This document shows, piece after piece, positions 26,109 to 35,031 of a DNA stretch of 64,000 nt. The stretch's first letter is position 1; the number at the start of each line of letters is the position of its first letter. Below the pieces are notes generated by a model. That model had not been told where the DNA came from, did not search any database, and worked only from the letters and a program-made list of their open reading frames with translations. The translations under genes were made by a program, and so were the position numbers. The stretch is from Winogradskyella haliclonae (GTDB taxonomy: Bacteria > Bacteroidota > Bacteroidia > Flavobacteriales > Flavobacteriaceae): assembly GCF_014635865.1 (NCBI RefSeq), contig NZ_BMDQ01000002.1, positions 310,001-374,000 on the forward strand, written 5' to 3'.

Positions 26109-26327
26109 TCATTTATTTGGAAATTCATCACTGTCTTTTTCCAATATGCAGTAGGCATCTGTAATGTCATTGTATATGCATAAGTATTTTCCTTTTTGAA
26201 AAAAATCTAATTTTAAATCATAGAGTTTTGAGAAGAAATTATTGGGTTTATAGATTACACTAATTTTATATTTCTAGTAATAGATTTATCAGTAAAAGGG
26301 GTCTTAATTTTAATGAGTTTTCTTAGT
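26109..26327 (-). pseudogene. Unidentified gene remnant
   Basis: A start-less minus-strand frame of 54 codons (stop at 26109-26111) reads like protein: VIYKPNNFFSKLYDLKLDFF, then QKGKYLCIYNDITDAYCILE. Directly upstream, in another frame, lies a compatible stretch (IKIKTPFTDKSITRNIK), so one frameshift joins about 70 codons. No start or family could be found. It lies between site B and the AraC fragment and is read as a decayed C-terminus of unknown type. Confidence 0.35.
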
Positions 26328-26434
26328 CGACATTAATAGTGAATCATATATAAGTAAGGATAAAAAAAGAGTTTTAATATTCAATTTTTATATTCTCCAT
26401 AATCTATATTAAATCACAAAACTATTAATAGTAT

Positions 26435-26706
26435 TGCTGTTAAACTTTTAAAAACTATCCTCATTACAACATATCATGAAGCATCTTTCTCTGAAACTCT
26501 CTTGGTGTAATCTTTACTATCTTTTTAAAAGCTACGTAAAAAGAAGAGGTTGAATTAAATCCAACATCAAAAGCAAGTTCTTCCACTTTTACATTTGCCA
26601 AATTGGGGTCTTTAAGCTTATTTGTAATGTCCTTTATTCTCATGGAATTAATAACTTCAGGGAATGATTTACTGTATGCTACACCAAATAGAGGTTTTCT
26701 ATCCAA
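26435..26706 (-). pseudogene. 7TM-AraC regulator, C-terminal fragment (duplicate of the 35485 gene)
   Basis: Bases 26435-26677 match 35457-35698 with only about six differences, covering the last 70 codons and the downstream flank of the intact 7TM-AraC gene. Identity stops abruptly after TACTGTAT, inside the codons for RYSKSF, and the frame then runs into unrelated sequence (DRKPLFGVA). The membrane domain and first helix of the DNA-binding domain are missing, so the fragment cannot be a normal regulator. An ATG at 26706 leaves an 80-codon frame that is probably not meaningful. Confidence 0.88.
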
Positions 26707-26776
26707 GTTCTGCGAATAACAAAATTGATAAGCATTATAACTAATAGGACTAATACTTTTATATAATTGTTAGACT

Positions 26777-27688
26777 TTATTTTATTTTTAAGATTTTTTG
26801 ATTGAACTTATTATTATCAAAAATTTCAGAACGCATCATAATAAATAATGTAAGAGATATAGCTACTGTAGTTAGTAAGCCACCTTCAACTCCAAAACTA
26901 CCTCCTGTCCATAACTCATTCCCTGAATTTTCAAAAGTCAATATTGTTACTATAGATTCTTTACCACTATTTGCAGATCCAAAAACATTATTCTGAAATA
27001 TATTCCAAAATGCATGCAGACCAATCGCAAAATTCAATTTTCCAGTTTTAACAACTAACCAACCAAAAAGCAAGCCTAATAATATTAGATTAATAGTAGA
27101 CAATAATGAAGAATTATCATTCCCAATATGAAGAATTCCAAAAATAGAAGATGTAATTATATATGAGATAAAAACAGCTTTAGAACTACTTAATTTTCCT
27201 TTTAATCCTTCAGCAATATTTATTAACAAATAGCCTCTACTAAAAGCTTCTTCAAAAACACTACCGCATAAGTATCTGAAAATTTGACCTGTAAAAGCTA
27301 ATACAAATGGATAAGTAGAAAGCTTATTATATTTTAAATCACTTATCTCTAACCAACCAAGCAAGTACATCACAACAAAAATAAGGGTAACTAGAAAGGC
27401 TCCTAAACATGCTCCAAAAAAGAAAGACTTAATTGGTAGTAAAGTAATTCCAAAGTCAACCCACCTTCTCTTATCTACATAAGTACCAACTATATATATA
27501 GAAAATAATATTGCAGCCATTATTAGAAAATTCAGTAATGATTTCTCTAATAATTCATTTAAATTATCAAATACTAATGAAAGAATATTTGCAAAAACTG
27601 CAGCTATTAATATTAGAATAAAAATCCTAAAAGGAGCTCTAATTCGTTTCTCTTCTTTATTCCAAAAAAAAGCTTTCATATATAACAT
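26777..27688 (-). CDS. CPBP family intramembrane glutamic endopeptidase
   Basis: The 303-residue protein has about eight helices. CPBP (CAAX protease / Abi-like) motifs are FEEAFSRGYLL (E-E-x-x-x-R), IITSSIFGILHIGND with the first catalytic His, and FAIGLHAFWNIFQNN (H-x-x-x-N). In other systems such proteases process prenylated peptides or bacteriocin-like peptides, or give self-immunity. It ends a minus-strand run behind two NTF2-like genes, an M28 peptidase and a two-component pair. The first ATG (27688) is used; one three codons later is equally possible. Confidence 0.85.
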   Translation of the reverse strand: MLYMKAFFWNKEEKRIRAPFRIFILILIAAVFANILSLVFDNLNELLEKSLLNFLIMAAILFSIYIVGTYVDKRRWVDFGITLLPIKSFFFGACLGAFLVTLIFVVMYLLGWLEISDLKYNKLSTYPFVLAFTGQIFRYLCGSVFEEAFSRGYLLINIAEGLKGKLSSSKAVFISYIITSSIFGILHIGNDNSSLLSTINLILLGLLFGWLVVKTGKLNFAIGLHAFWNIFQNNVFGSANSGKESIVTILTFENSGNELWTGGSFGVEGGLLTTVAISLTLFIMMRSEIFDNNKFNQKILKIK

Positions 27689-27693
27689 ATAGC

Positions 27694-28221
27694 TTAGCCC
27701 TTTAAATAGATTTCAGGTATTTTATATTTTTCATTTTCGGCCATCCAAAACATTGATATAAACCAGTATCGTTCCCCGTCAAAAAATATTTCATAACTCG
27801 TAATTCCCCTACCTGGCTTAATACTATTGTCCTCAGAATAATATTTATAAGAGCTAAAAACTTGTATTACAGAACCAAATTGATTTTGTGAATTAGAAAT
27901 TTCTTCTTCATAAAATCCTTTCTTATCCATATAATTGAGTTTGCTTAAGTATTCGTCTATTGTTTTAAAAACTAATACTGAAGCTTTTGTTTGATCTTCA
28001 TTCCAATAACTATAAGCAAACTTGGCTGTTGGATGAAACATATTTCTAAGTCTATCAAAATCTCTCTTCGCTTCTATTGGTCCAGAAATACAATCGTAAT
28101 ATGAATCTAAAAGGTTTTGAACACTTTTAGTGTCATTTGAATATTTTGTTTCTATTAATTGTGCCTTTAGTTGAACACTATTACAAATTAGAATTATAGT
28201 TATGATTTTAATGTATTTCAT
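27694..28221 (-). CDS. Secreted NTF2-like protein
   Basis: The 175-residue protein has a signal peptide (ends near LKAQ). The mature domain has the NTF2-like order: helix VQNLLDSYYDCISGPIE, FDRLRNMFHPTAKFAY, the FKTIDEYLSKL segment, and strands FGSVIQVFSSYKYY and ITSYEIFFDGERYWFIS. It is paralogous to the neighbouring upstream gene (28242-28769), sharing the RD-[FW]-x-[RN]-[LY]-R-N-[ML]-F-x-P-T-A pattern. It lies 5 bp before the CPBP gene in one run. Confidence 0.75.
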   Translation of the reverse strand: MKYIKIITIILICNSVQLKAQLIETKYSNDTKSVQNLLDSYYDCISGPIEAKRDFDRLRNMFHPTAKFAYSYWNEDQTKASVLVFKTIDEYLSKLNYMDKKGFYEEEISNSQNQFGSVIQVFSSYKYYSEDNSIKPGRGITSYEIFFDGERYWFISMFWMAENEKYKIPEIYLKG

Positions 28222-28241
28222 ATTACTATTTATATATAAAA

Positions 28242-28769
28242 TTAGTCTTCTGCTTGATACTCTTTATCTAAAAATTTATTAGGGATTTGATTTTCTGGTG
28301 TTTCATTTGACCAAGTTGTACTAGCAATCCACCATCTGTTACTAATAAAAACGAGTTGATAACTATTAATTCCTCTTTTTTCATATGTCCCTTTTAAGTT
28401 TTTAGCATAATAGCATTGAAAGGCATTTGCAATTCCATTGAACTCATTAATTGTTAATCCAATTTCTATTTCTTTAAAGCCGTTTTTTCTATATGATGGT
28501 CCTACTACTCTAACAAACTCTTCTATATTCATTGCACGAGTTCTGTTATTGGGATTCTTTGTATTAGGGTATAAAACATATTTTTGAGCTGTCGGTAAGA
28601 ACAAGTTTCTATAGTTATCCCAATCTCTTGGTTCATCAATATCACCAGATATAAGCTCAAGCATTTTATTCACTGTGCCCTCAATTGTTTTCGTAGCTAT
28701 AGTATCTATTTGCGCTTCAATATTTAAATGCATTATCATGAATGACACAAGAAGTATTACTTTTTTCAT
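28242..28769 (-). CDS. Secreted NTF2-like protein
   Basis: The 175-residue protein has a signal peptide (ends near IEAQ). The NTF2-like domain shows VNKMLELISGDIDEPRDWDN, YRNLFLPTAQKYVLY, a NIEEFVRVVGPSYRKNGF helix and closing strands INSYQLVFISNRWWIAS. With the next gene it forms a tandem pair that probably arose by duplication. It follows the M28 peptidase gene by 10 bp, suggesting a common transcript. No catalytic residues can be named. Confidence 0.75.
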   Translation of the reverse strand: MKKVILLVSFMIMHLNIEAQIDTIATKTIEGTVNKMLELISGDIDEPRDWDNYRNLFLPTAQKYVLYPNTKNPNNRTRAMNIEEFVRVVGPSYRKNGFKEIEIGLTINEFNGIANAFQCYYAKNLKGTYEKRGINSYQLVFISNRWWIASTTWSNETPENQIPNKFLDKEYQAED

Positions 28770-28779
28770 AAATCAGTTT

Positions 28780-30408
28780 TTAATTATATATTATGCTTTT
28801 ATATCTAATAGCCTTATACTCAGAACTAGGTATCCAATTGGGCCAAAGTTGTGAATTTGCCACTTCAAGACCAGTTAGAAAATTAAGTTGTGCATCAAAC
28901 ACAATATTAGCTGAATTGAACCCTTCATAATATTCATCTGTAACCTTATGGTAATGCAATCTTACAAACTGACCTATTTTTTCTGTTTCTGTTTCATCAC
29001 CGTTCATTGGATTAAAATTGCCAATATTCCAAACTGCAGGAACACCTTTTTTAACGAATGGATAATGGTCTGATCGCTTAAAAACATTATTCGGAGGCAT
29101 TTCACCATTTCCTTTATAAATCTCTCTTCCTAATTTTGAAGCAGCTATATTTACCAACGTATCCATTTCAGTAAAGCCTTCAATAACATTAATTACCGTT
29201 TTCATTCGCTCTACAGTAAAACTTGCATCAGCATTAATGACACAGACTGTTTTATTTAATGGATAAACCGGATGATTTGCATAATATTCTGCACCTAAAA
29301 GCCCCATTTCTTCAGCAGATGTAAATAAAAATACTATTGACCTTTTTGGTCTATTATTTAATTTCTTAAATGCATTAGCGACTTCTAGCTGCATGGCTGT
29401 TCCTGAAGCATTGTCAACTGCCCCATTATATATTGAGTCTTTGCCTAAACTTGCGTCTCTTGTTCCTATATGATCCCAATGGGCTGTGTATAAAACATAT
29501 TCATTTGGTCTTTCTGAGCCTTCTATAAAACCAATAACATTCTTTGTTTTAATAAAATCAGTAGCTGTTGATTTAAGAGATAAAGAAACCTTTGAGTTTA
29601 AGGAGGAAATCTGAAAATTTTCATCTAAGGCATTTTTCTCATAATCAGAGTTCGGCATCAAATCTTTCATTATGGATGTAGTAATATATCCTGAAAACTG
29701 CAAACCATCAGAAGCTAACTCTTCTTCTCCTTCAACAAAAAGAGGTGCATCTTTTTGACTATTAAATGTGTCAAAACCAATCAACTCATCATGAACAATT
29801 AACAAACCAATTGCACCCTTATTAAAAGCCTCTTTCTTTTTATACTTTAAACTACCATAGAATGTTGGTTGTTTACCTCTGAAAAGGTTAGGGTTATCCA
29901 TATAAAATCCAGGATCATTATTGAGAACTACCACAACTTTACCTTTAACATCTGCATCTTTATAATCATCCCAATTATTATTAGGTGCTACAATTCCGAA
30001 ACCTGCGAAAACCATTTCCGCATTTTCAATTTCTACATCTTCATTTAACTTAAATGATGTACTTGCATAAAACTCTTTCTTAAATTTGTATAGATTATTT
30101 TCGTCACCAATAGACAGCTTGAGGTCGCTACAATCTAAATACTTAACTTTTTTTATTGTAAAATCCTGAAAATAACTATCACCATATCCAGGACTAACAT
30201 TTAATTCCTCTAACTGAGATTTTATATATTCTGTAGTTTTTTTCTCTCCTAAAGTTCCAGGTTTTCTTCCTAAAAAATCGTCTGAAGCTAATATCTTTAT
30301 ATGAGCATTAACTTTTTGTGTTCTAATATGATTTTCTGGCTTGACATCTAGTTGTTTGCATGAAAACAAGCATAGAAACAATATAATAAACAACAAATAT
30401 TTAGTCAT
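28780..30408 (-). CDS. M28-family metallopeptidase lipoprotein with PA domain
   Basis: The 542-residue lipoprotein (lipobox LFSC) has a protease-associated domain (about residues 120-270, VFAGFGIVAPNNNWDDYKD) inserted before an M28 zinc aminopeptidase core: AHWDHIG with the first zinc His, GAVDNASGTA with the bridging Asp, and FTSAEEMGLLGA with the Glu pair; RSDHYPFVKKGVPA gives the late His. Such enzymes remove N-terminal residues from peptides outside the cytoplasm. It is downstream of the LytS/LytTR pair, 134 bp away. Confidence 0.9.
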   Translation of the reverse strand: MTKYLLFIILFLCLFSCKQLDVKPENHIRTQKVNAHIKILASDDFLGRKPGTLGEKKTTEYIKSQLEELNVSPGYGDSYFQDFTIKKVKYLDCSDLKLSIGDENNLYKFKKEFYASTSFKLNEDVEIENAEMVFAGFGIVAPNNNWDDYKDADVKGKVVVVLNNDPGFYMDNPNLFRGKQPTFYGSLKYKKKEAFNKGAIGLLIVHDELIGFDTFNSQKDAPLFVEGEEELASDGLQFSGYITTSIMKDLMPNSDYEKNALDENFQISSLNSKVSLSLKSTATDFIKTKNVIGFIEGSERPNEYVLYTAHWDHIGTRDASLGKDSIYNGAVDNASGTAMQLEVANAFKKLNNRPKRSIVFLFTSAEEMGLLGAEYYANHPVYPLNKTVCVINADASFTVERMKTVINVIEGFTEMDTLVNIAASKLGREIYKGNGEMPPNNVFKRSDHYPFVKKGVPAVWNIGNFNPMNGDETETEKIGQFVRLHYHKVTDEYYEGFNSANIVFDAQLNFLTGLEVANSQLWPNWIPSSEYKAIRYKSIIYN

Positions 30409-30542
30409 AACTATACCATTAACTTTATAATTTAATATAATGATAAGGTTATAGCTTAGAATAATTAGGCTTCATGATGTAAACCAACAATTATTAGATA
30501 TAAATAGGTGCAAATATGAATCAAATAAACTTGTAAATAATT

Positions 30543-31664
30543 CTAATAAATTTTTGCAGGTATTGTTTTCTTATCTGTATTTTCTACAAAAGGAATTACT
30601 ATTTTAGTCAATACACTAAACTTTTCATTATTTGAATTTAAGAAGCTAAACTCATGGTCTTCACCAAATAATGTATACAACCTATTTTTAGTGTTTTTAA
30701 TGCCATGCCCTTCATTTAATGGCTTTTCAATTGGCTTGCCATTATTAAATACTTCAACAATTAATTTATCATCAAGTTTGTATGCTTTTAGTTGAATTCT
30801 TAAATTCTTAATTTGCTTTGAATATCCATGTTTTATGGAGTTTTCTACAATTGGCTGCAATAACATACTTGGAACCAGAGAGTCTTTTAGTTCATGAGAA
30901 ATATCAAATTCAATTGATAGATGATCCGAAAAACGAGTTAACATTATATTTATATACCTTTTTAAGAGTGAAATTTCTGTTGTAAAAGGAATAAGATTAA
31001 TCTCTTTAAAATATAGAACTTCCCTCAAAAGCTCACTCAAATCAACCAACGTATTTTGAGCTTCATCTGGGTTTGATTTAATAAGCGATGAAATAGAATT
31101 TAAAGTATTAAATAAAAAATGAGGCTGAAGCTGGGCTTTTAAAATTTGCATTTTTGTTGTTACCAACTGATTCTCTAATTTACTTTTTTGAAGTTCAGTT
31201 TCTCTTAATTTTTTCACATAATAGTAGATGTAAATTATTCCTGCCATAAAGAAATAGGTAATTAAATTTACATCAACTATAGTTATATAATTCTCAAAAG
31301 AGAATACATGCTGCATAATTACTTCAAAAGTAATTGTTCCTGCTAATAATTGCATAAATCCTACTGCAACGAACAGGTACCAGCTCATAAAAAAACCTAA
31401 AACTATATGAATTAAAATAATGTACTGGTATTTTAAAGATGCAGAAAACATTTTTTTTGTAATGATTGCTACAACCACCATGTAAATCACTACAGAAATC
31501 CAATCAAAAATTGTTTGCCCAAATATTAAAACGCCCCAATCAATATTGTCAAAAAGGCCTTTTTTATATAGCATAAATATTCTTTTAGAAAAAGATAAAA
31601 GCACAATAAACCCGTAAAAAACAGCAAGTATTTTAACTAATCTAAACTCAATATATTTTTTCAT
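30543..31664 (-). CDS. LytS-like sensor histidine kinase
   Basis: The 373-residue protein has four to five N-terminal helices up to residue 155, a short coiled coil, then the PF06580-type kinase region with AQLQPHFLFNTLNS carrying the phospho-acceptor His, and an ATPase domain with MLLQPIVENSIKHGYS (N box) and NEGHGIKNTKNRLY (G box). It acts as a membrane sensor for the LytTR regulator encoded 6 bp upstream. The M28 peptidase, NTF2-like and CPBP genes downstream on the same strand are the likely output. Confidence 0.92.
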   Translation of the reverse strand: MKKYIEFRLVKILAVFYGFIVLLSFSKRIFMLYKKGLFDNIDWGVLIFGQTIFDWISVVIYMVVVAIITKKMFSASLKYQYIILIHIVLGFFMSWYLFVAVGFMQLLAGTITFEVIMQHVFSFENYITIVDVNLITYFFMAGIIYIYYYVKKLRETELQKSKLENQLVTTKMQILKAQLQPHFLFNTLNSISSLIKSNPDEAQNTLVDLSELLREVLYFKEINLIPFTTEISLLKRYINIMLTRFSDHLSIEFDISHELKDSLVPSMLLQPIVENSIKHGYSKQIKNLRIQLKAYKLDDKLIVEVFNNGKPIEKPLNEGHGIKNTKNRLYTLFGEDHEFSFLNSNNEKFSVLTKIVIPFVENTDKKTIPAKIY

Positions 31665-31670
31665 TGATAA

Positions 31671-32450
31671 CTAGATATTCAATTTCTTTGAGAAGTCTTT
31701 TTTATAACTCTTACTAATCCTAAATAATTTTCCATCTTTCATCTTAACATCCATTTCTCCAAAACTAGAGTTTATAATTTCATACATATATTCTAAATTG
31801 ATTATCGTAGATCTATGAATTCTTATAAAGTTATCATTATTAATCTCTAAAATTAAATTGGCTAATGATCTTCTAATAAGATGCTTTTTTTCTTCTGAGT
31901 AAATCTCAGCATAATAACCAGATGCAGTTATGTATTTAATATCTTTTATTTTTAAAAAAGAAATTTTGTTTCCTAATTTAATTGGAATTGATTGCAGTGC
32001 GTGAGTATCTTTAAGCTTATTCTCCCGTTGTTCTATTGTAGCCAATAACTGAATTAAGTTATCACTAGATTGCCTCTTCTTTAATCTAATTTGCTCAATG
32101 ACTTTAGAAACTGATTCAAAAAATCTTTGATCTTTGAAAGGTTTTAACAAGTAATCAAAAGCAAAACTATCAAAAGCCTTAATAGCATAATTATCATATG
32201 CAGTAACAAAGATTATAGTTGGAAGTATTTCCATTGTCAATTTTTCTAAAACATCAAATCCAGTCATATCCTTCATTTCAATATCTAGAAAGATTAGATC
32301 CGGCTTTAAATCTTCTATTTCTTTAATAGCTTGCTCACCATTAGAGCATTGAGATAACAATTTAAATTCAGAAACTTCATCTATCAAATTTGCTAAACGT
32401 TTTCTTGCTAAATGTTCATCATCAATTATTATAACTTTTATTGGTGCCAT
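31671..32450 (-). CDS. LytTR-type response regulator
   Basis: From the ATG at 32450 the protein has 259 residues starting MAPIKVIIIDDEHLARKRLA, as usual for receivers; in-frame ATGs at 32459 and 32504 would add a hydrophobic leader unlike the family. The receiver has phospho-acceptor Asp56 (LIFLDIEMKD) and YLLKPF. A LytTR DNA-binding domain follows (FIRIHRSTIINLEYM). With the start at 32450 the recurring TCCTGATTTG motif is about 68 bp upstream, the same distance as for the DUF2911 gene. It is paired with the kinase gene directly downstream. Confidence 0.9.
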   Translation of the reverse strand: MAPIKVIIIDDEHLARKRLANLIDEVSEFKLLSQCSNGEQAIKEIEDLKPDLIFLDIEMKDMTGFDVLEKLTMEILPTIIFVTAYDNYAIKAFDSFAFDYLLKPFKDQRFFESVSKVIEQIRLKKRQSSDNLIQLLATIEQRENKLKDTHALQSIPIKLGNKISFLKIKDIKYITASGYYAEIYSEEKKHLIRRSLANLILEINNDNFIRIHRSTIINLEYMYEIINSSFGEMDVKMKDGKLFRISKSYKKDFSKKLNI

Positions 32451-32517
32451 TTTTAACATCAGAATATAATATAAAGAAAAGCAAATTATTTTTTTTAATA
32501 TCATATCTGGGAAAAAT

Positions 32518-32530
32518 CAAATCAGGATAT
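32518..32530 (-). promoter_or_regulatory. Recurring TCCTGATTTG motif, upstream of the LytTR regulator
   Basis: The minus strand reads ATATCCTGATTTG, about 68 bp before the chosen regulator start. The same ten-base word is at 25723-25732 and 36571-36580. Confidence 0.45.
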
Positions 32531-32670
32531 AAACGACACAAATCAATATTATGGCATTTAAAATCATAAAACTTCAACTTTAAATCAAAAAAAATATTTC
32601 AGCAGTTAAAGACTCTAACTTAATACTTTCAAAGTTGTGTTTTCCAGTTTTAATAACATATTCTGTCATT

Positions 32671-33012
32671 AGCTTTTTATTGAAAAACATAAAATCATAC
32701 TAGCTGGTCATAGAGATGGAAAAATAACTGTTTTTGGCTTTAATGGAACTATAATTAAAGTAATTGATGCTCATATAGGTGATGAAAGCAGCATGGTGTC
32801 TGAAATTGAATTTATCAAGAATGATAAATATTTTATTTATGTGGCGCAGACAAAACAATAAAAATTTTGAACATAAAAGGGCAGTTAAAAACTGTGATTC
32901 TAGGTCATCGTGGTTGGGTTGCAAGTGTCTCTTACTCTAAAGGAATTCTCGTAACTGCGGGGATTATCCAGAAAACACAGTTAAGATTTGGAAGTTGAAC
33001 AGTTTAGATTAA
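32671..33012 (+). pseudogene. WD40-repeat protein remnant
   Basis: Three pieces in shifting frames resemble WD40 blades: HKIILAGHRDGKITVFGFNG, then GADKTIKILNIKGQL followed by VILGHRGWVASVSYSKG, then PENTVKIWKLNSLD before a TAA at 33010-33012. The D-K-T-I-K-I-[LW] and G-H-x-x-W-V segments are typical blade ends. At least two frameshifts and the missing N-terminus make it a pseudogene. A TolB-like propeller protein is encoded nearby (33557-34444) but is a different family. Confidence 0.65.
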
Positions 33013-33036
33013 TCTTAATTATATATAAACAGTCCT

Positions 33037-33555
33037 ATGAATAGAAGAAAATTTGTCGAAAAATCAATGCTTTTTGGTTGTAGTATTGCAGTACTATCGT
33101 CATGCAAGGCAAAGAATTCGCTAACTGCTGAATTTGTAAAAAACCCTTTAGACATTGAAAAAACCAGAGACTTTGTCTATTACGCACATTCAGATTTAGC
33201 TCTGGTAAAAAAGTTCGTAAACGAATTTCCTCATATAGTAAATTCAACTGTAGATTGGGGAGATGGTGATTTTGAATCTGCATTAGGAGCTGCAAGTCAT
33301 GTGGGTAATATAGATATAGCTAACTTTCTTATTGAAAGTGGAGCACGAGCAGACATTTTTACTTTGGCTATGTTGGGACTAACAGATAATGTTATCACTT
33401 ATTTAAAAAAATTCCCAGCCACCATTAACAGTATTGGTCCACATGGTTTTACATTGTTACATCATTCAGAAATAGGAGTAAAAAGTGAAGGCTTGTCAAA
33501 CTATTTAATTAATAATGGATTAACTGACAAGTTTATTAAGACTTTTAAAAAATAA
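33037..33555 (+). CDS. Ankyrin-like lipoprotein with twin-arginine signal
   Basis: The 172-residue protein starts with MNRRKFVEKSMLFGCSIAVL, then SSC: a twin-arginine style signal followed by a lipobox, so a Tat-exported lipoprotein is likely. The mature part has ankyrin-like helices, for example YYAHSDLALVKKFVNEFPHI, ALGAASHVGNIDIANFLIES and GPHGFTLLHHSEIG, about three to four repeats. It has a protein-binding rather than enzymatic look. It ends one base before the TolB-like gene, so they are co-transcribed. The C-terminal LINNGLTDKFIKTFKK has no partner repeat. Confidence 0.75.
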   Translation: MNRRKFVEKSMLFGCSIAVLSSCKAKNSLTAEFVKNPLDIEKTRDFVYYAHSDLALVKKFVNEFPHIVNSTVDWGDGDFESALGAASHVGNIDIANFLIESGARADIFTLAMLGLTDNVITYLKKFPATINSIGPHGFTLLHHSEIGVKSEGLSNYLINNGLTDKFIKTFKK

Positions 33556-33556
33556 G

Positions 33557-34444
33557 ATGAAGGCAGTATCAACATGTGTTAGTATATTAATTTGTTTTAC
33601 TCTAATGGGGCAAAATGATAAATCAATAGAAACTTGCTTAACAGAAAATGAGTTTGATGACAGATATGCTTCATATTCATCAAATGGACAGCGTATAGTT
33701 TTTGAGTCGAATAGAGATGGAGATTGGCAAATTTTTCTAATGGATTCTAATGGAGAAAATGTTGAGAAATTGACAATAAACCATAGAATAAACAGAAGAC
33801 CTACTTGGCATCCGAATGGAAAAATAGTTCTTTTTGAATCTTCAAAAGATGGTGCTAAAGAGCTAAGGATAATTAAAGTAAAAAGTAAAAAAGAGCGGAT
33901 TATTAAACCCTTTATCAATAAAGAATTTCTATTTGCCGCATTTTCTCCTAACGGAAAAAAAATAGCTGTCAGCTTAAAGGAATCAGATGATAAAAGCAAT
34001 ATTGTAATACTAGATAAGAAAGGGAAACTAGAAAAAAAAGTCACAAAAAACAATAATCGAAACTATTATCCTAAATGGTCAAAAGACGGAAAAGAGTTAG
34101 TTTATTTTTCGAGAAAAGATACAGAAAATAAGGACGATGAAATTTATCGTATAAACATAAAAACTGATAAAGAAATAAGACTTACAAATTGGCCTAAAAA
34201 CAATTTTTGCCCATCATGGTCCGCCGATGATACTAAAATCGTTTACGTCACTTCTATGGATGAATCAAGGCCTGAAATTTATATAATGAATATTGATGGT
34301 AATAATAAAAAAAGAATAACACATAATGAAGATGGTGATACTTTGCCTAATTGGCATCCACTAGAAAACAAAATTCTAATTACAGGTTATAGAAATGGAA
34401 ATTATGAAATCTGTGAATTAAAACTAACAGAGAACAATAACTAA
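33557..34444 (+). CDS. Secreted TolB-like beta-propeller protein
   Basis: The 295-residue protein has a signal peptide (ends near LMGQ) followed by about six PD40 blades: YASYSSNGQRIVFESNRDGD, RRPTWHPNGKIVLFESSKDG, FAAFSPNGKKIAVS, YYPKWSKDGKELVYFSRKD, FCPSWSADDTKIVYVTSM and LPNWHPLENKILITGYRNGN. These are WD40-like repeats as in TolB and the DPP-IV propeller. It has no enzymatic domain, so it probably binds a peptide or protein. It is translated directly after the ankyrin lipoprotein. Confidence 0.85.
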   Translation: MKAVSTCVSILICFTLMGQNDKSIETCLTENEFDDRYASYSSNGQRIVFESNRDGDWQIFLMDSNGENVEKLTINHRINRRPTWHPNGKIVLFESSKDGAKELRIIKVKSKKERIIKPFINKEFLFAAFSPNGKKIAVSLKESDDKSNIVILDKKGKLEKKVTKNNNRNYYPKWSKDGKELVYFSRKDTENKDDEIYRINIKTDKEIRLTNWPKNNFCPSWSADDTKIVYVTSMDESRPEIYIMNIDGNNKKRITHNEDGDTLPNWHPLENKILITGYRNGNYEICELKLTENNN

Positions 34445-34480
34445 AATTTGTGTCAACTAACGATTAATTATAATACTAAA

Positions 34481-35026
34481 ATGATGAAAATTAACAGAAA
34501 ATACTTATGGCTATTTTGCATGGTATCATTAATATCTATTACCTCTAATGCACAAGAAGAATCATACACCTGCCAAAACCCTCTATATAATTACTTGAGT
34601 ACCATTATTGGAGATTGGGAAGTTAAAACTAAAGACAGAACTTCGCCAGGAGTATACGAAAATAACAAGGGTAATTCAAAAATTACAAATTTAATAGAAG
34701 GCTGTGGGATTAAAGAATCTTACCGTGGTAGTTATAAAAGTAGAAAATATGCCAGAGAGGTAATGATCGTAGGACAAGATTCAATTAGTGTTCAAATGTC
34801 TGCATTAGATTCAGAACATGGATCATTCTCAATCTTGAATGGTAAAATTGAAAATGACAAACTAGTAATTTATTGGTTTAGAAATATAGATGTAAAAAAA
34901 TTACAGTCAAAATATATTCTTTCCATTGAGAATAAAGACAAATTTGAGTTTTCTTCATATTTATCAACAGATTATGGGAAAAATTGGGCTCTTACACATA
35001 AAAGAATTTACAGTAGAATAGATTAA
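34481..35026 (+). CDS. Secreted DUF1579-like protein
   Basis: From the ATG at 34481 (another at 34484) the protein has about 181 residues with a signal peptide ending near SNAQ; the longer GTG-started frame would put 11 extra residues before it. The mature part is beta-rich: YLSTIIGDWEVKTKD, GCGIKESYRGSYKSR, REVMIVGQDSISVQM, then a late TDYGKNWALTHKRIY. The opening I-G-x-W-x-V-x-x and closing kxxY strand resemble DUF1579-type lipocalin-like proteins. No function is known. Confidence 0.6.
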   Translation: MMKINRKYLWLFCMVSLISITSNAQEESYTCQNPLYNYLSTIIGDWEVKTKDRTSPGVYENNKGNSKITNLIEGCGIKESYRGSYKSRKYAREVMIVGQDSISVQMSALDSEHGSFSILNGKIENDKLVIYWFRNIDVKKLQSKYILSIENKDKFEFSSYLSTDYGKNWALTHKRIYSRID

Positions 35027-35031
35027 AACTA

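Noticed and set aside
33520-34053. 177-codon minus-strand frame opposite the TolB-like gene
   Set aside because: It is the antisense of a clear beta-propeller gene with signal peptide and repeats.
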